A stretch of DNA of 64,000 bases from Candidatus Micropelagos thuwalensis (lineage in GTDB: Bacteria > Pseudomonadota > Alphaproteobacteria > RS24). The stretch covers positions 62,001 to 126,000 of the forward strand of contig NZ_AWXE01000003.1 of assembly GCF_000469155.1 (NCBI RefSeq), given 5' to 3'. Below the pieces are notes generated by a model. That model saw only the letters and a program-made list of their open reading frames with translations, was not told the origin of the DNA and made no database searches. Position 1 is the stretch's first letter. Every line of letters begins with the position of its first letter. The position numbers and the translations under genes are program-made. Positions 27,458 through 39,055 of the stretch are shown piece by piece.

Positions 27458-28768
27458 TTAATAGATTGGAAAATTACCACAGAGTTCGGTGACTTGGGCC
27501 CTGACCTTAGCCTCGGCTTCCGGGGCTTCATCCGCACCTGACTGCGCAACGGCATCAAGCACCTCAGCAATCAAATCACCAACTTGCCGGAATTCATTAA
27601 TCCCAAAACCGCGCGTCGTTGCTGCTGGTGTGCCGAGACGGATGCCAGATGTAATCATTGGCTTTTCAGGATCAAACGGCACCCCGTTCTTGTTACAAGT
27701 AATCGAAGCCCGCTCAAGCGCTATTTCGGCGACTTTGCCGGTTAGCCCTTTTGGACGCAAATCAACCAGCACAAGGTGATTGTCTGTTCCACCAGAAACA
27801 ATATCAAAACCATGTCCTTTAAGCGTATCTGCCAATGCGCGCGCATTATTGACGACCTGTTGGATATAGAGTTTGAAATCTGGTTGTAAAGCTTCTCCAA
27901 AAGCAACGGCTTTGGCGGCAATTACATGCATCAACGGACCGCCCTGAATACCGGGGAAAATAGCGGAGTTAAACTTTTTACCCAAATCCGGATCATTTGA
28001 CAGGATGAGGCCGCCTCTTGGCCCACGCAAGGTTTTGTGCGTTGTTGTCGTAACAGCATGCGCGTGTGGGATAGGGCTAGGATGTGCACCTCCTGCAACC
28101 AAACCGGAGATATGCGCCATATCAACCAAAAGATAAGCACCATGCTTTTCGGCAATTTCTCGGAAACGGGCAAAATCAATCACACGCGGATACGCAGAGC
28201 CACCAGCAATAATCAATTGCGGCTTATGTTCGGCAGCCAATGCCTCAACTTCATCATAATCAATCAAATGATCGTCGCGCTTCACACCATATTGCACAGC
28301 ATTGAACCATTTGCCGGACTGGTTTGGGGCAGCGCCATGTGTCAAGTGACCACCGGCCGCCAGGCTCATTCCCAAAATGGTGTCACCTGGCTTAATAAGT
28401 GCCTGCATGACTGCCTGATTGGCCTGAGAGCCGGAATTTGGCTGAACATTGGCGTAGGCGCAGTCGTAAAGTTTACACACCCGTTCAATTGCCAAATCTT
28501 CGGCAATATCGACAAACTCGCAACCACCATAATAACGCCGACCAGAATACCCTTCGGCATATTTATTTGTCATAATTGAGCCTTGGGCCTCTAGAACTGC
28601 CTTAGAAACAATGTTTTCAGAAGCAATGAGTTCAATCTGATTCTTCTGGCGAGACATCTCTTCATCGATTGACTTTGCAAGTGCAGGATCAGCCTCGCTA
28701 AGAGAACGGTTGAAAAAATCATTATTTTCAAATGTTTGAATGGTGTTTTCTGATGCAGACATGGGCAT
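27458..28768 (-). CDS. glyA: Serine hydroxymethyltransferase
   Basis: A PLP enzyme of about 436 residues that interconverts serine and glycine with tetrahydrofolate. The PLP-binding lysine lies in [15 protein letters not shown]. Substrate motifs [18 protein letters not shown] and [15 protein letters not shown] are complete. The track upstream start is TTG; ATG at 28768 (or two codons on, 28762) is preferred. It heads the glyA-nrdR-rib run. Confidence 0.96.
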   Translation of the reverse strand: MPMSASENTIQTFENNDFFNRSLSEADPALAKSIDEEMSRQKNQIELIASENIVSKAVLEAQGSIMTNKYAEGYSGRRYYGGCEFVDIAEDLAIERVCKLYDCAYANVQPNSGSQANQAVMQALIKPGDTILGMSLAAGGHLTHGAAPNQSGKWFNAVQYGVKRDDHLIDYDEVEALAAEHKPQLIIAGGSAYPRVIDFARFREIAEKHGAYLLVDMAHISGLVAGGAHPSPIPHAHAVTTTTHKTLRGPRGGLILSNDPDLGKKFNSAIFPGIQGGPLMHVIAAKAVAFGEALQPDFKLYIQQVVNNARALADTLKGHGFDIVSGGTDNHLVLVDLRPKGLTGKVAEIALERASITCNKNGVPFDPEKPMITSGIRLGTPAATTRGFGINEFRQVGDLIAEVLDAVAQSGADEAPEAEAKVRAQVTELCGNFPIY

Positions 28769-28919
28769 TTTTCTCAAAACTATTTATAATTAATTCGTCA
28801 AGACTATGTAGCACATTAACCAGTGAATTTAAACAAGTGGCTAACACAAGCGCGATTGTAAACCAAATATTTGATATAAATTATTACAAGTGACCGACTT
28901 GCAAGTATATATATAGTTC

Positions 28920-29693
28920 ATGGTAGATTTTGACAGTTTGAAAATTGCCGCAGGTGTGATTTTTATCATGATGAGCGGTGTCTGGATTGCTTCCCTGTTT
29001 CTCAAAGATGTCAGTATTGTTGACAGTTTTTGGGGATTTGGCTTTGGCGCAATTGCCTTGACCTTATTTTTGGCAAATCCTGGCGGTCAGGCACAGACAA
29101 TTTTAACTTTCTTGGTCGGTCTGTGGTCACTCCGTCTGGGGCTACACCTATTTATCAGATGGTCCGCTGAAGCTGAGGAAGACCACCGTTATCAGAAAAT
29201 GCGGCGCAATAATCCTGGTTTCTGGTGGCGCAGTCTTTACATTGTTTTTGGCCTTCAGGGTGTGCTGATGTGGGTTATAGCGCTTCCAGTTCAAATTGCA
29301 CTGAGTGTGCCAGCTGTTTCTGCAAACCTCTGGATATATCCTGCGGCGCTGATTTCTGTCTCTGGCTTACTTATTGAAACATTTGCCGACCTACAATTAA
29401 CGGCTTTTAGAAAAAACTCTGACAATAAAGGGAAAGTTCTCAACACCGGACTTTGGTCTCTCTCGCGGCATCCGAATTATTTTGGTGACGCTTTGTTCTG
29501 GTGGGGAATATGGTGCGTCTGTCTCACAATCACTTTAAAGACGCTTTTTGTAATTTTCGCTCCCGCTCTCATGACTTTTTTAATAGTAAAAATATCGGGT
29601 GCAGATCTACTCGAAAAAAGCCTTGTAAAAAACCGTCCCGAATATAAGGACTATATGGCGCAGACAAATCGTTTTATCCCAAAGCTGTTTTAG
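28920..29693 (+). CDS. DUF1295 (steroid 5-alpha-reductase-like) membrane protein
   Basis: A 257-residue polytopic membrane protein with six or seven hydrophobic segments. It belongs to the DUF1295 group, related to the catalytic domain of steroid 5-alpha-reductases and isoprenylcysteine methyltransferases. The C-terminal signature NTGLWSLSRHPNYFGDALFWWG with R-H-P-N-Y binds NADPH or SAM in relatives. Substrate unknown. It stands alone between glyA and the acyl-CoA dehydrogenase gene. Confidence 0.85.
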   Translation: MVDFDSLKIAAGVIFIMMSGVWIASLFLKDVSIVDSFWGFGFGAIALTLFLANPGGQAQTILTFLVGLWSLRLGLHLFIRWSAEAEEDHRYQKMRRNNPGFWWRSLYIVFGLQGVLMWVIALPVQIALSVPAVSANLWIYPAALISVSGLLIETFADLQLTAFRKNSDNKGKVLNTGLWSLSRHPNYFGDALFWWGIWCVCLTITLKTLFVIFAPALMTFLIVKISGADLLEKSLVKNRPEYKDYMAQTNRFIPKLF

Positions 29694-29728
29694 ACCATAG
29701 TGGCATTAAATTAGAGTTTATACGCACT

Positions 29729-29759
29729 TTGAAATAATAACTTTTTATGGTGATATAAT
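29729..29759 (+). promoter_or_regulatory. Possible sigma-70 promoter of the acyl-CoA dehydrogenase-hemB pair
   Basis: TTGAAA (29729-29734) and a perfect TATAAT (29754-29759) are 19 bp apart, slightly longer than ideal, and 21 bp upstream of the start codon, with a GGGGG-rich Shine-Dalgarno between. Confidence 0.4.
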
Positions 29760-29780
29760 ATCTCAAAACGGGGGAAAATA

Positions 29781-30953
29781 ATGCTTAAAAACACTTATCC
29801 AACACTTCAGTTTGATCTTGGGGAAGAAGTGGAAATGATGCGCACATCAGTTCGCAATTTTGTCGATGACAAAGTTGCACCGCGCGCTTCTGAAATTGAC
29901 AGCACAGATATTTTCCCAAGGGATTTATGGCCGTTAATGGGTGAATTGGGCTTATTTGGTGTCACCGTATCTGAAGATCATGGCGGATCGAATTTGGGCT
30001 ATATGGCTCAAGCAATCATTGTGGAAGAGCTTTGTCGTGGGTCAGCCTCTGTTGGCCTATCTTATGGCTCACATGCAAATTTATGCGTCAACCAAATCAA
30101 CCGTTGGGCAAGTGAGGAACAGAAAGAAAAATATCTGCCAAAATTATTGAGCGGTGAACATCTCGGCGCACTGGCGATGAGTGAAGCCGGGTCAGGTTCC
30201 GACGTTGTATCCATGAAACTGAAAGCTGAGAAAAAAGGCGACAAATATATTCTAAATGGCACAAAATTTTGGATTACAAATGGCCCAACAGCAGATGTAC
30301 TTGTTGTTTATGCCAAAACTGAGCCGGATGCAGGTTCACACGGAATCACAACTTTCCTAATTGAAAAAGATTTCCCTGGCTTTTCTTGCGCACAAAAACT
30401 CGACAAGCTTGGTCATCGTGGGTCTGACACTGGTGAACTTGTGTTCGAAGATTGCGAAGTGCCTGAAGAAAACGTCATGGGCCCCCTAAATGGCGGTGTC
30501 GGCGTTCTGATGAGTGGTCTCGATTACGAACGCGCTGTTCTTGCCGCTTGGCCACTAGGAATAATGCAGGCCTGTATCGACACGGTCATACCCTATGTGC
30601 ATCAAAGAGAGCAATTTGGCAAACCCATTGGTACTTTTCAGTTGGTGCAAGCCAAACTCGCCGATATGTACACAAAAATAAGTGCGACACGCGCATATAT
30701 ATACGCCGTCAATCAAGCCTGTGACCGCGATGAAACAACCCGTAAAGACGCTGCTGCCGCTATTTTATTCGCTGCTGAAAACGCAACACAATGTGCCCTT
30801 GATGCGATTCAACTCATGGGAGGCAATGGCTATATTAATGACAACCCTGTCGGACGTTTTTTACGCGATGCTAAACTGGCTGAGATAGGTGCAGGCACCT
30901 CTGAAATCCGGCGGATGCTTATTGGACGTGAGTTGTTCAGTGAAACAGCTTAA
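29781..30953 (+). CDS. ivd: Acyl-CoA dehydrogenase, isovaleryl-CoA dehydrogenase-like
   Basis: A 390-residue FAD flavoenzyme of the acyl-CoA dehydrogenase family. The FAD/substrate signatures [19 protein letters not shown] and [18 protein letters not shown] are intact. The end has [22 protein letters not shown] and the arrangement typical of isovaleryl-CoA dehydrogenase ([18 protein letters not shown] with the Glu region specific to IVD). It would oxidise isovaleryl-CoA in leucine degradation. The partner carboxylase genes are not next to it; the cluster at 8.8-13.3 kb might serve or might act on terpenoids. hemB follows 20 bp later. Confidence 0.85.
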   Translation: MLKNTYPTLQFDLGEEVEMMRTSVRNFVDDKVAPRASEIDSTDIFPRDLWPLMGELGLFGVTVSEDHGGSNLGYMAQAIIVEELCRGSASVGLSYGSHANLCVNQINRWASEEQKEKYLPKLLSGEHLGALAMSEAGSGSDVVSMKLKAEKKGDKYILNGTKFWITNGPTADVLVVYAKTEPDAGSHGITTFLIEKDFPGFSCAQKLDKLGHRGSDTGELVFEDCEVPEENVMGPLNGGVGVLMSGLDYERAVLAAWPLGIMQACIDTVIPYVHQREQFGKPIGTFQLVQAKLADMYTKISATRAYIYAVNQACDRDETTRKDAAAAILFAAENATQCALDAIQLMGGNGYINDNPVGRFLRDAKLAEIGAGTSEIRRMLIGRELFSETA

Positions 30954-30972
30954 TTGCATTAGAGCCCATTGA

Positions 30973-32158
<1,186 letters not shown>

Positions 32159-32202
32159 CTAATATCAACAAATTTATATGACTTAAATTTTTGGTAATGA
32201 TT

Positions 32203-33078
32203 TTATTTTTTGGAATTTGTTCTGACGACTTCAATTAAACTTGACGTATCCCAGCGTTCACCGCCAAGAGCTTGAACTTCTTTATAAAATCCGTCCACAA
32301 GACGCGTAACTGGCAATGCCGCACCATTTCTGTCTGCCTCCTCAAAACAGATAGTGAGGTCTTTTCGCATCCAATTAACAGCAAATCCAAAATCAAACTC
32401 CCCTGCAATCATGGTCTTGTATCTATTCTCCATTTGCCAGGATTGCGCTGCCCCTTTTGAGATAACCTCAATGACGTCTTCAGCATTTAATCCGGCATGC
32501 TGAGCAAAATTGATAGCTTCAGATAAACCTTGAACAAGACCTGCAATAGCAATCTGATTGACCATTTTAGTCTTCTGCCCCGCACCGCTGGGTCCCATCA
32601 ATTTGTGCATTTTCGCATAGCAATCAATCACAGGGGCGATTGTGTTATAGGCTTCTAACGCACCACCAATCATGATTGTGAGAACGCCATTAATGGCGCC
32701 TGCTTCTCCACCAGAGACCGGCGCATCCAAAAAATAAATATCTTTGGTTTCCGCCTTGGTCGCACATTGGACCGCAAGTTCCGCAGAGGTTGTGGTGTGA
32801 TCGACAAATATAGACCCAGCTTTCATGGTCGAGAATGCACCCTCATCACCTATAGTAACCGCCTGTACATCTTCATCATTACCTACACAGGCAAATACAA
32901 TATCTGCTTCAGACGCAGCAATGGCAGGCGTCTCACAAACAGTTCCACCATTGTTGGCGACATGCTGCTCGGCCTTCTTAAGCGTACGATTGTAAACATT
33001 GACCTCATAGCCGGCCTTTGATAAGTGGCTTGCCATGGGTCCACCCATAACACCAAGTCCAATAAAAGCTGTTTTCAT
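32203..33078 (-). CDS. NAD(P)-dependent beta-hydroxyacid dehydrogenase (3-hydroxyisobutyrate/tartronate-semialdehyde type)
   Basis: A 291-residue enzyme of the 3-hydroxyisobutyrate dehydrogenase family. The N-terminal Rossmann motif is FIGLGVMGGPMASHLSKAG. FLDAPVSGGEAGAINGVLTIMIGG is the substrate loop, and GAGQKTKMVNQ carries the catalytic Lys. Length matches GarR/MmsB. Which hydroxyacid it uses (3-hydroxyisobutyrate from valine, or tartronate semialdehyde) cannot be told. Monocistronic, divergent from the SLC13 permease. Confidence 0.85.
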   Translation of the reverse strand: MKTAFIGLGVMGGPMASHLSKAGYEVNVYNRTLKKAEQHVANNGGTVCETPAIAASEADIVFACVGNDEDVQAVTIGDEGAFSTMKAGSIFVDHTTTSAELAVQCATKAETKDIYFLDAPVSGGEAGAINGVLTIMIGGALEAYNTIAPVIDCYAKMHKLMGPSGAGQKTKMVNQIAIAGLVQGLSEAINFAQHAGLNAEDVIEVISKGAAQSWQMENRYKTMIAGEFDFGFAVNWMRKDLTICFEEADRNGAALPVTRLVDGFYKEVQALGGERWDTSSLIEVVRTNSKK

Positions 33079-33166
33079 GGCGCACTCCCTTAAATAAGAT
33101 AGCTGTATGGGAAAATTGACGAGATTTCAATTCGCTAGTGGGCAAATATCGAGAGAGAAATAATAA

Positions 33167-35047
33167 ATGTCAGAAATTGCCTCAGTGCATGATGCAGCAG
33201 AAACCGGCATATATATGTGGTTGACCTTTGGTGTCATTATATTTGCCATGATTTCCTATGCCATGGAACGGATTTCTCTCGAAATAACTTCTTTGCTTAT
33301 ATTGATTGTTCTGCTGGTTATTTTTCAACTGCCGCATTTATGGCAATTACTTGGCGGGCCGGAAGCAAATATTTTACTCACGCCGACAGAATTACTTGCG
33401 GGTTTCGGAAATCCTGCACTTATTTCAGTAATGGCACTTCTCGTCATGGGACAAGGGTTATTCCAGTCAGGTGCGCTAGAGGGAATTACAGAGAAATTAA
33501 GCAATCTCGCAAATAAATCTCCTCTTCTTGCGGTAGGGTTAATTCTGATACTGGCTATGATAACCAGTGCATTTTTGAACAACACACCTGTTGTTCTCAT
33601 GACTATTCCAATATTGGCAACGATTGCAACCAAAGCAGGTATCACAGCACCTCGGCTTATGATGTCTCTGAGTTTCATCTGTATTTTAGGTGGTATGACA
33701 ACGCTCATCGGGTCATCAACCAACCTGTTGGTGGCAGGTGTCATAGAGGATACCGGCGTCCTCCATATCGACTTTTTCTCTATCACAGTGCCCGGGGCTG
33801 TGCTGGCAGGAGTCGGTGCACTTTACGTCATTTTTGTCATGCCTTATCTGCTCAAATCCGTTGCTGGTAATAATGACGAGGAAAGAGAAGAGCAAACCTC
33901 TGGCAAACAATACATATTGGAAATGCGGTTGAAGGCAGGGGACAAGCTGGTTGGCGCCCAGCCGGTGGCAGGCTTTTTCCCTGAACTCACGGGCCTCACA
34001 TTACGCATGGTAGAGAGATATGGCGAAACGTTCCTCCCCCCCTTTGAAGACTTTACGCTCAATGTCGGCGATACCCTCGTCATGGCCGCCACAAGACCCG
34101 AATTGACAGATGCGCTTTCCGACCAGGGACACCCGCTCTCCTCTTTAGCAGAAGAACATGCTGAGGGCGTGAAGCCTGGCAACATCAACCAACCGACATT
34201 GGCAGAAGTTGTTGTCGCACCAGGTTCGCGGATGAATGGACGAAGTATTTACCAGACAGGATTTCATTTTGAAACTGGATGTAAGGTGCTTGGTATTCAA
34301 CGGCGCAGTCGGATGTTGAGGCAAAACCTCAGGGACATCCGTCTTGAAGCCGGTGACGTTCTTCTTGTTTTAGGCTCATCAAAGCAAATTCAAGGTCTGC
34401 GCTCCAATCGTGATGTTTTACTCCTCGAATGGTCAGCTTCTAACCTACCCAATTTTGCTTACGCAAAACGCTCTCTAACGATATTTGGTCTTACCGTGTT
34501 GCTTGCTGCGCTGAATATTCTACCAATTGTTGTTGCTGCTATTTTCGGCTCTATTTGTATGATTCTTGGCGGCGCACTGAATATTAGACAAGCCTCTCGT
34601 AGTATTGATCTTAGAATTTTTTTAATCATCGGCGCTTCGTTAGCCATGTCTCGTGCTATGGAAACTACTGGTGGTGTCGCGTTTCTTTCCAGTAATTTCA
34701 TTGAGGTGTTTGACGGGGCCCAGCCTGCTGTCATGATTTCAGCATTTTTCCTGCTCTGCGCCATCACAACAAATATCTTAAGCAATAATGCCACAGCAGT
34801 TTTATTTGCACCCATAGCTTTGGGGCTGGCATCAAGTCTATCTATGGCGCCTGAACCATTTATATTTGCCGTTATTTTCGCTGCGAATTGTTCCTTTGCC
34901 ACACCAATATCATATCAGACGAATTTGCTGGTTATGACGCCAGGGGGCTATCAGTTCAAAGATTTTATGCGCGCCGGTATTCCGTTAATTTTCATAATCT
35001 GGATTACCTACTCGCTGTTTGCACCATGGTATTTTGGTTTATATTAA
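33167..35047 (+). CDS. SLC13/DASS-type anion permease with two TrkA-C (RCK_C) domains
   Basis: A 626-residue inner-membrane transporter. Each membrane half contains a helical hairpin with the S-N-x-x-T-type ion motif: SAFLNNTPVVLMTIPI and GSSTNLLV in the first half, ILSNNATAVLFAPIA and SYQTNLLVMTPGGYQFKDF in the second. Between them (about 225-410) lie two soluble TrkA-C domains, recognisable from LRMVERYGETFLPP and GDTLVMAA, then QTGFHFETGCKVLGIQR and GDVLLVLG. Related proteins move sulfate, di- or tricarboxylates with Na+. Substrate not predictable. Confidence 0.88.
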   Translation: MSEIASVHDAAETGIYMWLTFGVIIFAMISYAMERISLEITSLLILIVLLVIFQLPHLWQLLGGPEANILLTPTELLAGFGNPALISVMALLVMGQGLFQSGALEGITEKLSNLANKSPLLAVGLILILAMITSAFLNNTPVVLMTIPILATIATKAGITAPRLMMSLSFICILGGMTTLIGSSTNLLVAGVIEDTGVLHIDFFSITVPGAVLAGVGALYVIFVMPYLLKSVAGNNDEEREEQTSGKQYILEMRLKAGDKLVGAQPVAGFFPELTGLTLRMVERYGETFLPPFEDFTLNVGDTLVMAATRPELTDALSDQGHPLSSLAEEHAEGVKPGNINQPTLAEVVVAPGSRMNGRSIYQTGFHFETGCKVLGIQRRSRMLRQNLRDIRLEAGDVLLVLGSSKQIQGLRSNRDVLLLEWSASNLPNFAYAKRSLTIFGLTVLLAALNILPIVVAAIFGSICMILGGALNIRQASRSIDLRIFLIIGASLAMSRAMETTGGVAFLSSNFIEVFDGAQPAVMISAFFLLCAITTNILSNNATAVLFAPIALGLASSLSMAPEPFIFAVIFAANCSFATPISYQTNLLVMTPGGYQFKDFMRAGIPLIFIIWITYSLFAPWYFGLY

Positions 35048-35105
35048 TAATTGATCAACAGTGAATAACCATAATGTGTAACTCTATAGACGTGAATGTT
35101 TTGAC

Positions 35106-35834
35106 ATGAATGATTTAAGCGGGCCAAGGTTACCTACCTTCTATCTGACTGCACCTTCGCCATGCCCTTATTTGCCCGGCAAGCTGGAAAGAAAGATGTT
35201 CACATATCTTTCCGGTCTGGCAGCCGAGGATTTAAATGATGCCCTCACGCATGCAGGTTTTAGACGAAGTCAGAACATTGCCTATCGTCCAGCTTGTGAG
35301 GATTGTAACGCCTGTATTTCTGTGCGGGTCGCTGTTAATGATTTTAACCTCTCCAAATCATTCAAACGGGTTTTAAAGATTAATTCGGATTTAAGTGCCG
35401 CACGTCATGCGCCAGAATCTCGACGGACACAATTCGATCTACTCCGGAAATATCTGGATGAGCGTCACAATGATGGTGGAATGGCAAACATGAATAGCCT
35501 TGAATTTATATCCATGATTGAAGAAACCCCAGTAGACAGCCATGTTGTTGAATATCAAGAAGATGAAAAACTGATTGCTTGTGTGCTTATGGATCGGCTT
35601 TCGGACGGCTATTCCATGGTCTATTCATTTTATGAACCTGACCAAAAAAACCGCAGCCTCGGCACGTTCATGATTTTGGACCAAATCCAACGTACCAAAG
35701 AGGCGGGACTTGATTATCTCTATCTGGGTTACTGGATTTCCGGGTGCCGAAAAATGTTATATAAAGAACGCTTCCAACCTCTTGAGCAGTTGACAAAAGA
35801 TGGCTGGCAACCTTTTATCGGTTCAACTTTTTAA
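35106..35834 (+). CDS. bpt: Aspartate/glutamate leucyltransferase (N-end rule, Bpt)
   Basis: A 242-residue aminoacyl-tRNA-protein transferase. The N-terminal half has CPYLPGKLERKMFTYL and YRPACEDCNACISVRV, with the Cys cluster of the family, and the C-terminal half has a GNAT-like fold with YLYLGYWISGCRKMLYK. Bpt enzymes add Leu to N-terminal Asp or Glu to mark proteins for ClpAP. The assignment to Bpt over eukaryote-type Ate1 rests on length and bacterial setting. Confidence 0.9.
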   Translation: MNDLSGPRLPTFYLTAPSPCPYLPGKLERKMFTYLSGLAAEDLNDALTHAGFRRSQNIAYRPACEDCNACISVRVAVNDFNLSKSFKRVLKINSDLSAARHAPESRRTQFDLLRKYLDERHNDGGMANMNSLEFISMIEETPVDSHVVEYQEDEKLIACVLMDRLSDGYSMVYSFYEPDQKNRSLGTFMILDQIQRTKEAGLDYLYLGYWISGCRKMLYKERFQPLEQLTKDGWQPFIGSTF

Positions 35835-35877
35835 GCTGGGTGATTAAAACCCTTACTAATCCGTCAAGGAGAAAATT

Positions 35878-36966
35878 ATGAGTGAAAAAGTCAATCGTCG
35901 TAAATTGCTTGTTGGTGCAGGTTCAGCTGGTCTTGTTGCGTCCTCTGGTGTTGCCCCTGCTTATGCTCAGGGCAAACGTCGCCTCAAAATGGTGACCACT
36001 TGGCCTAAAAACTTTCCTGGTGTCGGCACAGCGGCAGAAAGTATCGCCAAGCGTGTCGAGATTATGTCCGAAGGAGAACTTAAAATTAAGGTTTTCGCGG
36101 CCGGTGAAATTGTTGGTGCTTTTGAAGCGCTAGATGCTGTCTCTACCGGATCAGCTGATTTATATCACGGGGCTGACTATTACTGGCAAGGCAAAGACCC
36201 TGCTTATAATTTCTTCACAACATGGCCTATGGGCATGACAGCGACTGAATTTTACTCATGGATAGACTTTGGTGGCGGTCAAGCTTTTTGGGATGAACTC
36301 GCAACAAAGTTTAAAGTTAAGCCTTTTATATGCGGCGATACCGGCACACAATCGGGGGGGTGGTTTACTAAAAAAATTGAAACGCTTGATGACCTAAAAG
36401 GTCTGCGCATGCGTATGCCAGGCCTTGGTGGTGAAGTTATCAGGCGGCTAGGCGCCTTACCTGTCGTTCTGTCAGGTGGAGAAATTTTCCAAAGTCTGCA
36501 ATCAGGTGCGATTGACGCCACAGAATGGATTGGCCCTTGGAATGATCAGGCATTCGGCTTTTACCAAATTGCAAAATATTTTTACGCCCCCGGCTTTCAT
36601 GAACCAAATGCAGCACTCACCCTCGGCATTAATCTTGATGTATGGGAAAGTTTAAAACCTACTCATCAGGAGCATATTCGCGTTGCCTGTCAGGCTGAAA
36701 CCCAGCGCGTGAGAACCCAATATTTCTATAATAATGCAGTGGCATTTGAGACACTCATAAAAAAACACGGGGTAGAGGTAAATAACTTTTCTCCAGAAAT
36801 TATGGAAGCTGTCAAAAAAATATCTGTCGAGGTCTTAAACGAATTGTCACAAACGAGCGCACTCGCCGGACGCATTTACAAAAGCGTGCAGGAGCACAGC
36901 GCATTGTTCAACAAGTGGTCATTGCATGCCGATGAAGGCTATATGCAGATGCGAAGAGACGGATAA
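35878..36966 (+). CDS. TRAP transporter periplasmic solute-binding protein (DctP type, Tat-exported)
   Basis: A 362-residue binding protein of a TRAP uptake system. A twin-arginine signal (NRRKLLVGAGSAGLVA) ends in AYAQ, so export is through Tat. The mature part starts RLKMVTTWPKNFPGV and includes the family core GLRMRMPGLGGEVIRRLGA with the carboxylate-binding Arg, and GAIDATEWIGPWND. Overall it is closest to the TakP-like subgroup that binds 2-oxo acids or related carboxylates; the exact ligand is unknown. Operon with DctQ and DctM. Confidence 0.9.
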   Translation: MSEKVNRRKLLVGAGSAGLVASSGVAPAYAQGKRRLKMVTTWPKNFPGVGTAAESIAKRVEIMSEGELKIKVFAAGEIVGAFEALDAVSTGSADLYHGADYYWQGKDPAYNFFTTWPMGMTATEFYSWIDFGGGQAFWDELATKFKVKPFICGDTGTQSGGWFTKKIETLDDLKGLRMRMPGLGGEVIRRLGALPVVLSGGEIFQSLQSGAIDATEWIGPWNDQAFGFYQIAKYFYAPGFHEPNAALTLGINLDVWESLKPTHQEHIRVACQAETQRVRTQYFYNNAVAFETLIKKHGVEVNNFSPEIMEAVKKISVEVLNELSQTSALAGRIYKSVQEHSALFNKWSLHADEGYMQMRRDG

Positions 36967-36968
36967 GC

Positions 36969-37505
36969 ATGGGTTTCTTGCGCCGTTTATCTGGTTTTAT
37001 TGATGGGTTAAATAGGCAAATTTTATCTATCGTATCATGGTTATGTTTGTTCATGGTGCTTGTACAGTTTTTTGTCGTCGTCATGCGCTACGTTTTTGGC
37101 ACAGGCTCCATTCAATTTCAGGAAATCATCCTTTATATGCACGGCATACTATTCTTGGTCGCTGCAGGGGGGACATTGCTCGCAGACGACCATGTGCGTG
37201 TGGACATTATCTATAACAACCTCAGCCCCCGCAAACAGGCGATGATTGAATTTATTGGGTGTCTTTTATTTCTCCTGCCCTTTTGTGGGCTAATACTTTA
37301 CACCTCCTGGAATTATGTCGGGCAATCTTGGCAAATTATGGAAGGCTCCCGCGAACCAGGTGGCCTGCAAGGAGTCTATTTACTGAAAAGCTTTATTCCT
37401 CTTTTTGCTTTCTTACTTGGTCTACAAGGCATATCCCAATCCATTAAAGCCTTAGTTTTTTTAAACAATATTTCTGAAAATAAGGAGGCCCCCGAATGGA
37501 AGTGA
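36969..37505 (+). CDS. TRAP transporter small permease (DctQ)
   Basis: A 178-residue four-helix membrane protein, the small subunit of a TRAP transporter. The family segment GSIQFQEIILYMHGILFLVAAG followed by DDHVRVDI is present. It begins 2 bp after the binding protein gene and its 3' end overlaps the start of the large permease by 10 bp. Confidence 0.9.
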   Translation: MGFLRRLSGFIDGLNRQILSIVSWLCLFMVLVQFFVVVMRYVFGTGSIQFQEIILYMHGILFLVAAGGTLLADDHVRVDIIYNNLSPRKQAMIEFIGCLLFLLPFCGLILYTSWNYVGQSWQIMEGSREPGGLQGVYLLKSFIPLFAFLLGLQGISQSIKALVFLNNISENKEAPEWK

Positions 37506-39052
37506 TGGCTCTCAGCATGTTCGCGGCTTCTTGCCTAATGCTGCTCACCGGCTATCCGGTTGCCTTTACGCTGGGTGGGGTTTCCTTTCTTTTTGGTTTA
37601 TTGGGTCTGTTTACTGGTCATTTTGACTTTGCCTTTTTAATTGCATTACCTCAGCGCATTTTTGGCGTCATGACGAATGAAGTTCTGGTCGCCGTGCCGC
37701 TTTTTATATTCATGGGCACAATGCTTGAACGCTCTAAAATCGCCGAGGAACTATTAGAAAATATGGGCCGTCTGTTTGGCACAATGCGCGGCGGTTTAGG
37801 TATTTCCGTGGTTATTGTCGGGGCGTTATTGGCTGCGTCCACCGGCATTGTAGGGGCAACTGTCGTCACGATGGGCATGTTATCTCTTCCAACAATGTTG
37901 AAGCGTGGTTATAACCCCGAGCTTGCCGCCGGGACGATAAGCGCCGCTGGCACTCTTGGTCAGATTATCCCCCCTTCCATTGTTCTTATTCTGCTCGGTG
38001 ATGTTGTCGCCAATGCCTATCAAAAGGCGCAGGTCGAAATGGGGATATTCGCCCCCGAAACGGTTTCCGTGGGCGAGCTTTTTGCAGGTGCGCTTATTCC
38101 AGGTCTTATGCTGGTCGGTCTTTATATCCTCTATCAAATCTTCTGGGCTATTTTTAAACCCGAAAGCTCCCCTGCTGTGTTGGACGATGATGAAGCAGTC
38201 AGCCTAGGACAAATTATAAAATCTCTTCTGCCGCCAATAGTGCTAATCTTCGCTGTATTAGGCTCAATATTAGTTGGTGTTGCCACCCCAACCGAAGCCG
38301 CTGCTGTGGGCGCAATCGGCACGATTTTGCTTGCAGGCGAACAAATTATGAAGGGTTCTAAACGCGCACGGTTGGCGGCTTTGGCAATTTTTTCTTTGTT
38401 CGTGATGGCGCAAAATTTTGACCTGCGAACCGGCGTCGACGTCATCACCTTCACAAACATGTTGGCAATAAGCGTATCCTTTATCTTTTGCGGCGTGATC
38501 ATTCTTGGGCTTGGCACAAGCCTTCAGCATTGCTGGCGACAAGGCATTTTAAGTGAAGTCATGCAGACGACAACACGCGTTACGTCGATGGTTTTTGTCA
38601 TCCTAATCGGCGCAGCTTTGTTTAGCCTCGTTTTTCGCGGTCTTGAAGGAGATGAGATGGTGCATGAGTTTCTCATCAATCTGCCGGGCGGTGAAATGGC
38701 AGTTTTGGCGAGTGTAATGCTCATTATGTTTCTACTTGGCTTTTTCCTCGACTTCATCGAAATCACTTTTGTAGTCGTACCAATTGTGGCGCCAGTTTTG
38801 CTGGTGATGGGTTTTGATCCTGTTTGGTTAGGCGTAATGATGGCCATCAACCTTCAGACATCATTCCTGACGCCGCCTTTCGGCTTTGCTTTGTTTTATC
38901 TGCGCGGGGTCGCACCGGATAGCTTAAAAACGTCACAGATTTACCGTGGTGTTATTCCGTTTGTGATTATTCAGATTTTGATGCTGTTTGTATTGGTCCT
39001 GTATCCAGAAATCTCGACATGGCTGCCTGACAAGCTATTTAACAAATATTAA
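37496..39052 (+). CDS. TRAP transporter large permease (DctM)
   Basis: A 518-residue polytopic membrane protein with at least 12 hydrophobic segments, the ion-coupled transport subunit. Signature segments are VPLFIFMGTMLERSKIAEEL, GIVGATVVTMGMLSLPTML, AAGTLGQIIPPSIVLILLGD and ATPTEAAAVGAIG. It is about 90 residues longer than classic DctM, owing to extra helices after TPTEAAAVG (about 275-360), as seen in the TakM-like subgroup. A good AAGGAGG precedes the ATG. Confidence 0.92.
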   Translation: MEVMALSMFAASCLMLLTGYPVAFTLGGVSFLFGLLGLFTGHFDFAFLIALPQRIFGVMTNEVLVAVPLFIFMGTMLERSKIAEELLENMGRLFGTMRGGLGISVVIVGALLAASTGIVGATVVTMGMLSLPTMLKRGYNPELAAGTISAAGTLGQIIPPSIVLILLGDVVANAYQKAQVEMGIFAPETVSVGELFAGALIPGLMLVGLYILYQIFWAIFKPESSPAVLDDDEAVSLGQIIKSLLPPIVLIFAVLGSILVGVATPTEAAAVGAIGTILLAGEQIMKGSKRARLAALAIFSLFVMAQNFDLRTGVDVITFTNMLAISVSFIFCGVIILGLGTSLQHCWRQGILSEVMQTTTRVTSMVFVILIGAALFSLVFRGLEGDEMVHEFLINLPGGEMAVLASVMLIMFLLGFFLDFIEITFVVVPIVAPVLLVMGFDPVWLGVMMAINLQTSFLTPPFGFALFYLRGVAPDSLKTSQIYRGVIPFVIIQILMLFVLVLYPEISTWLPDKLFNKY

Positions 39053-39055
39053 TTT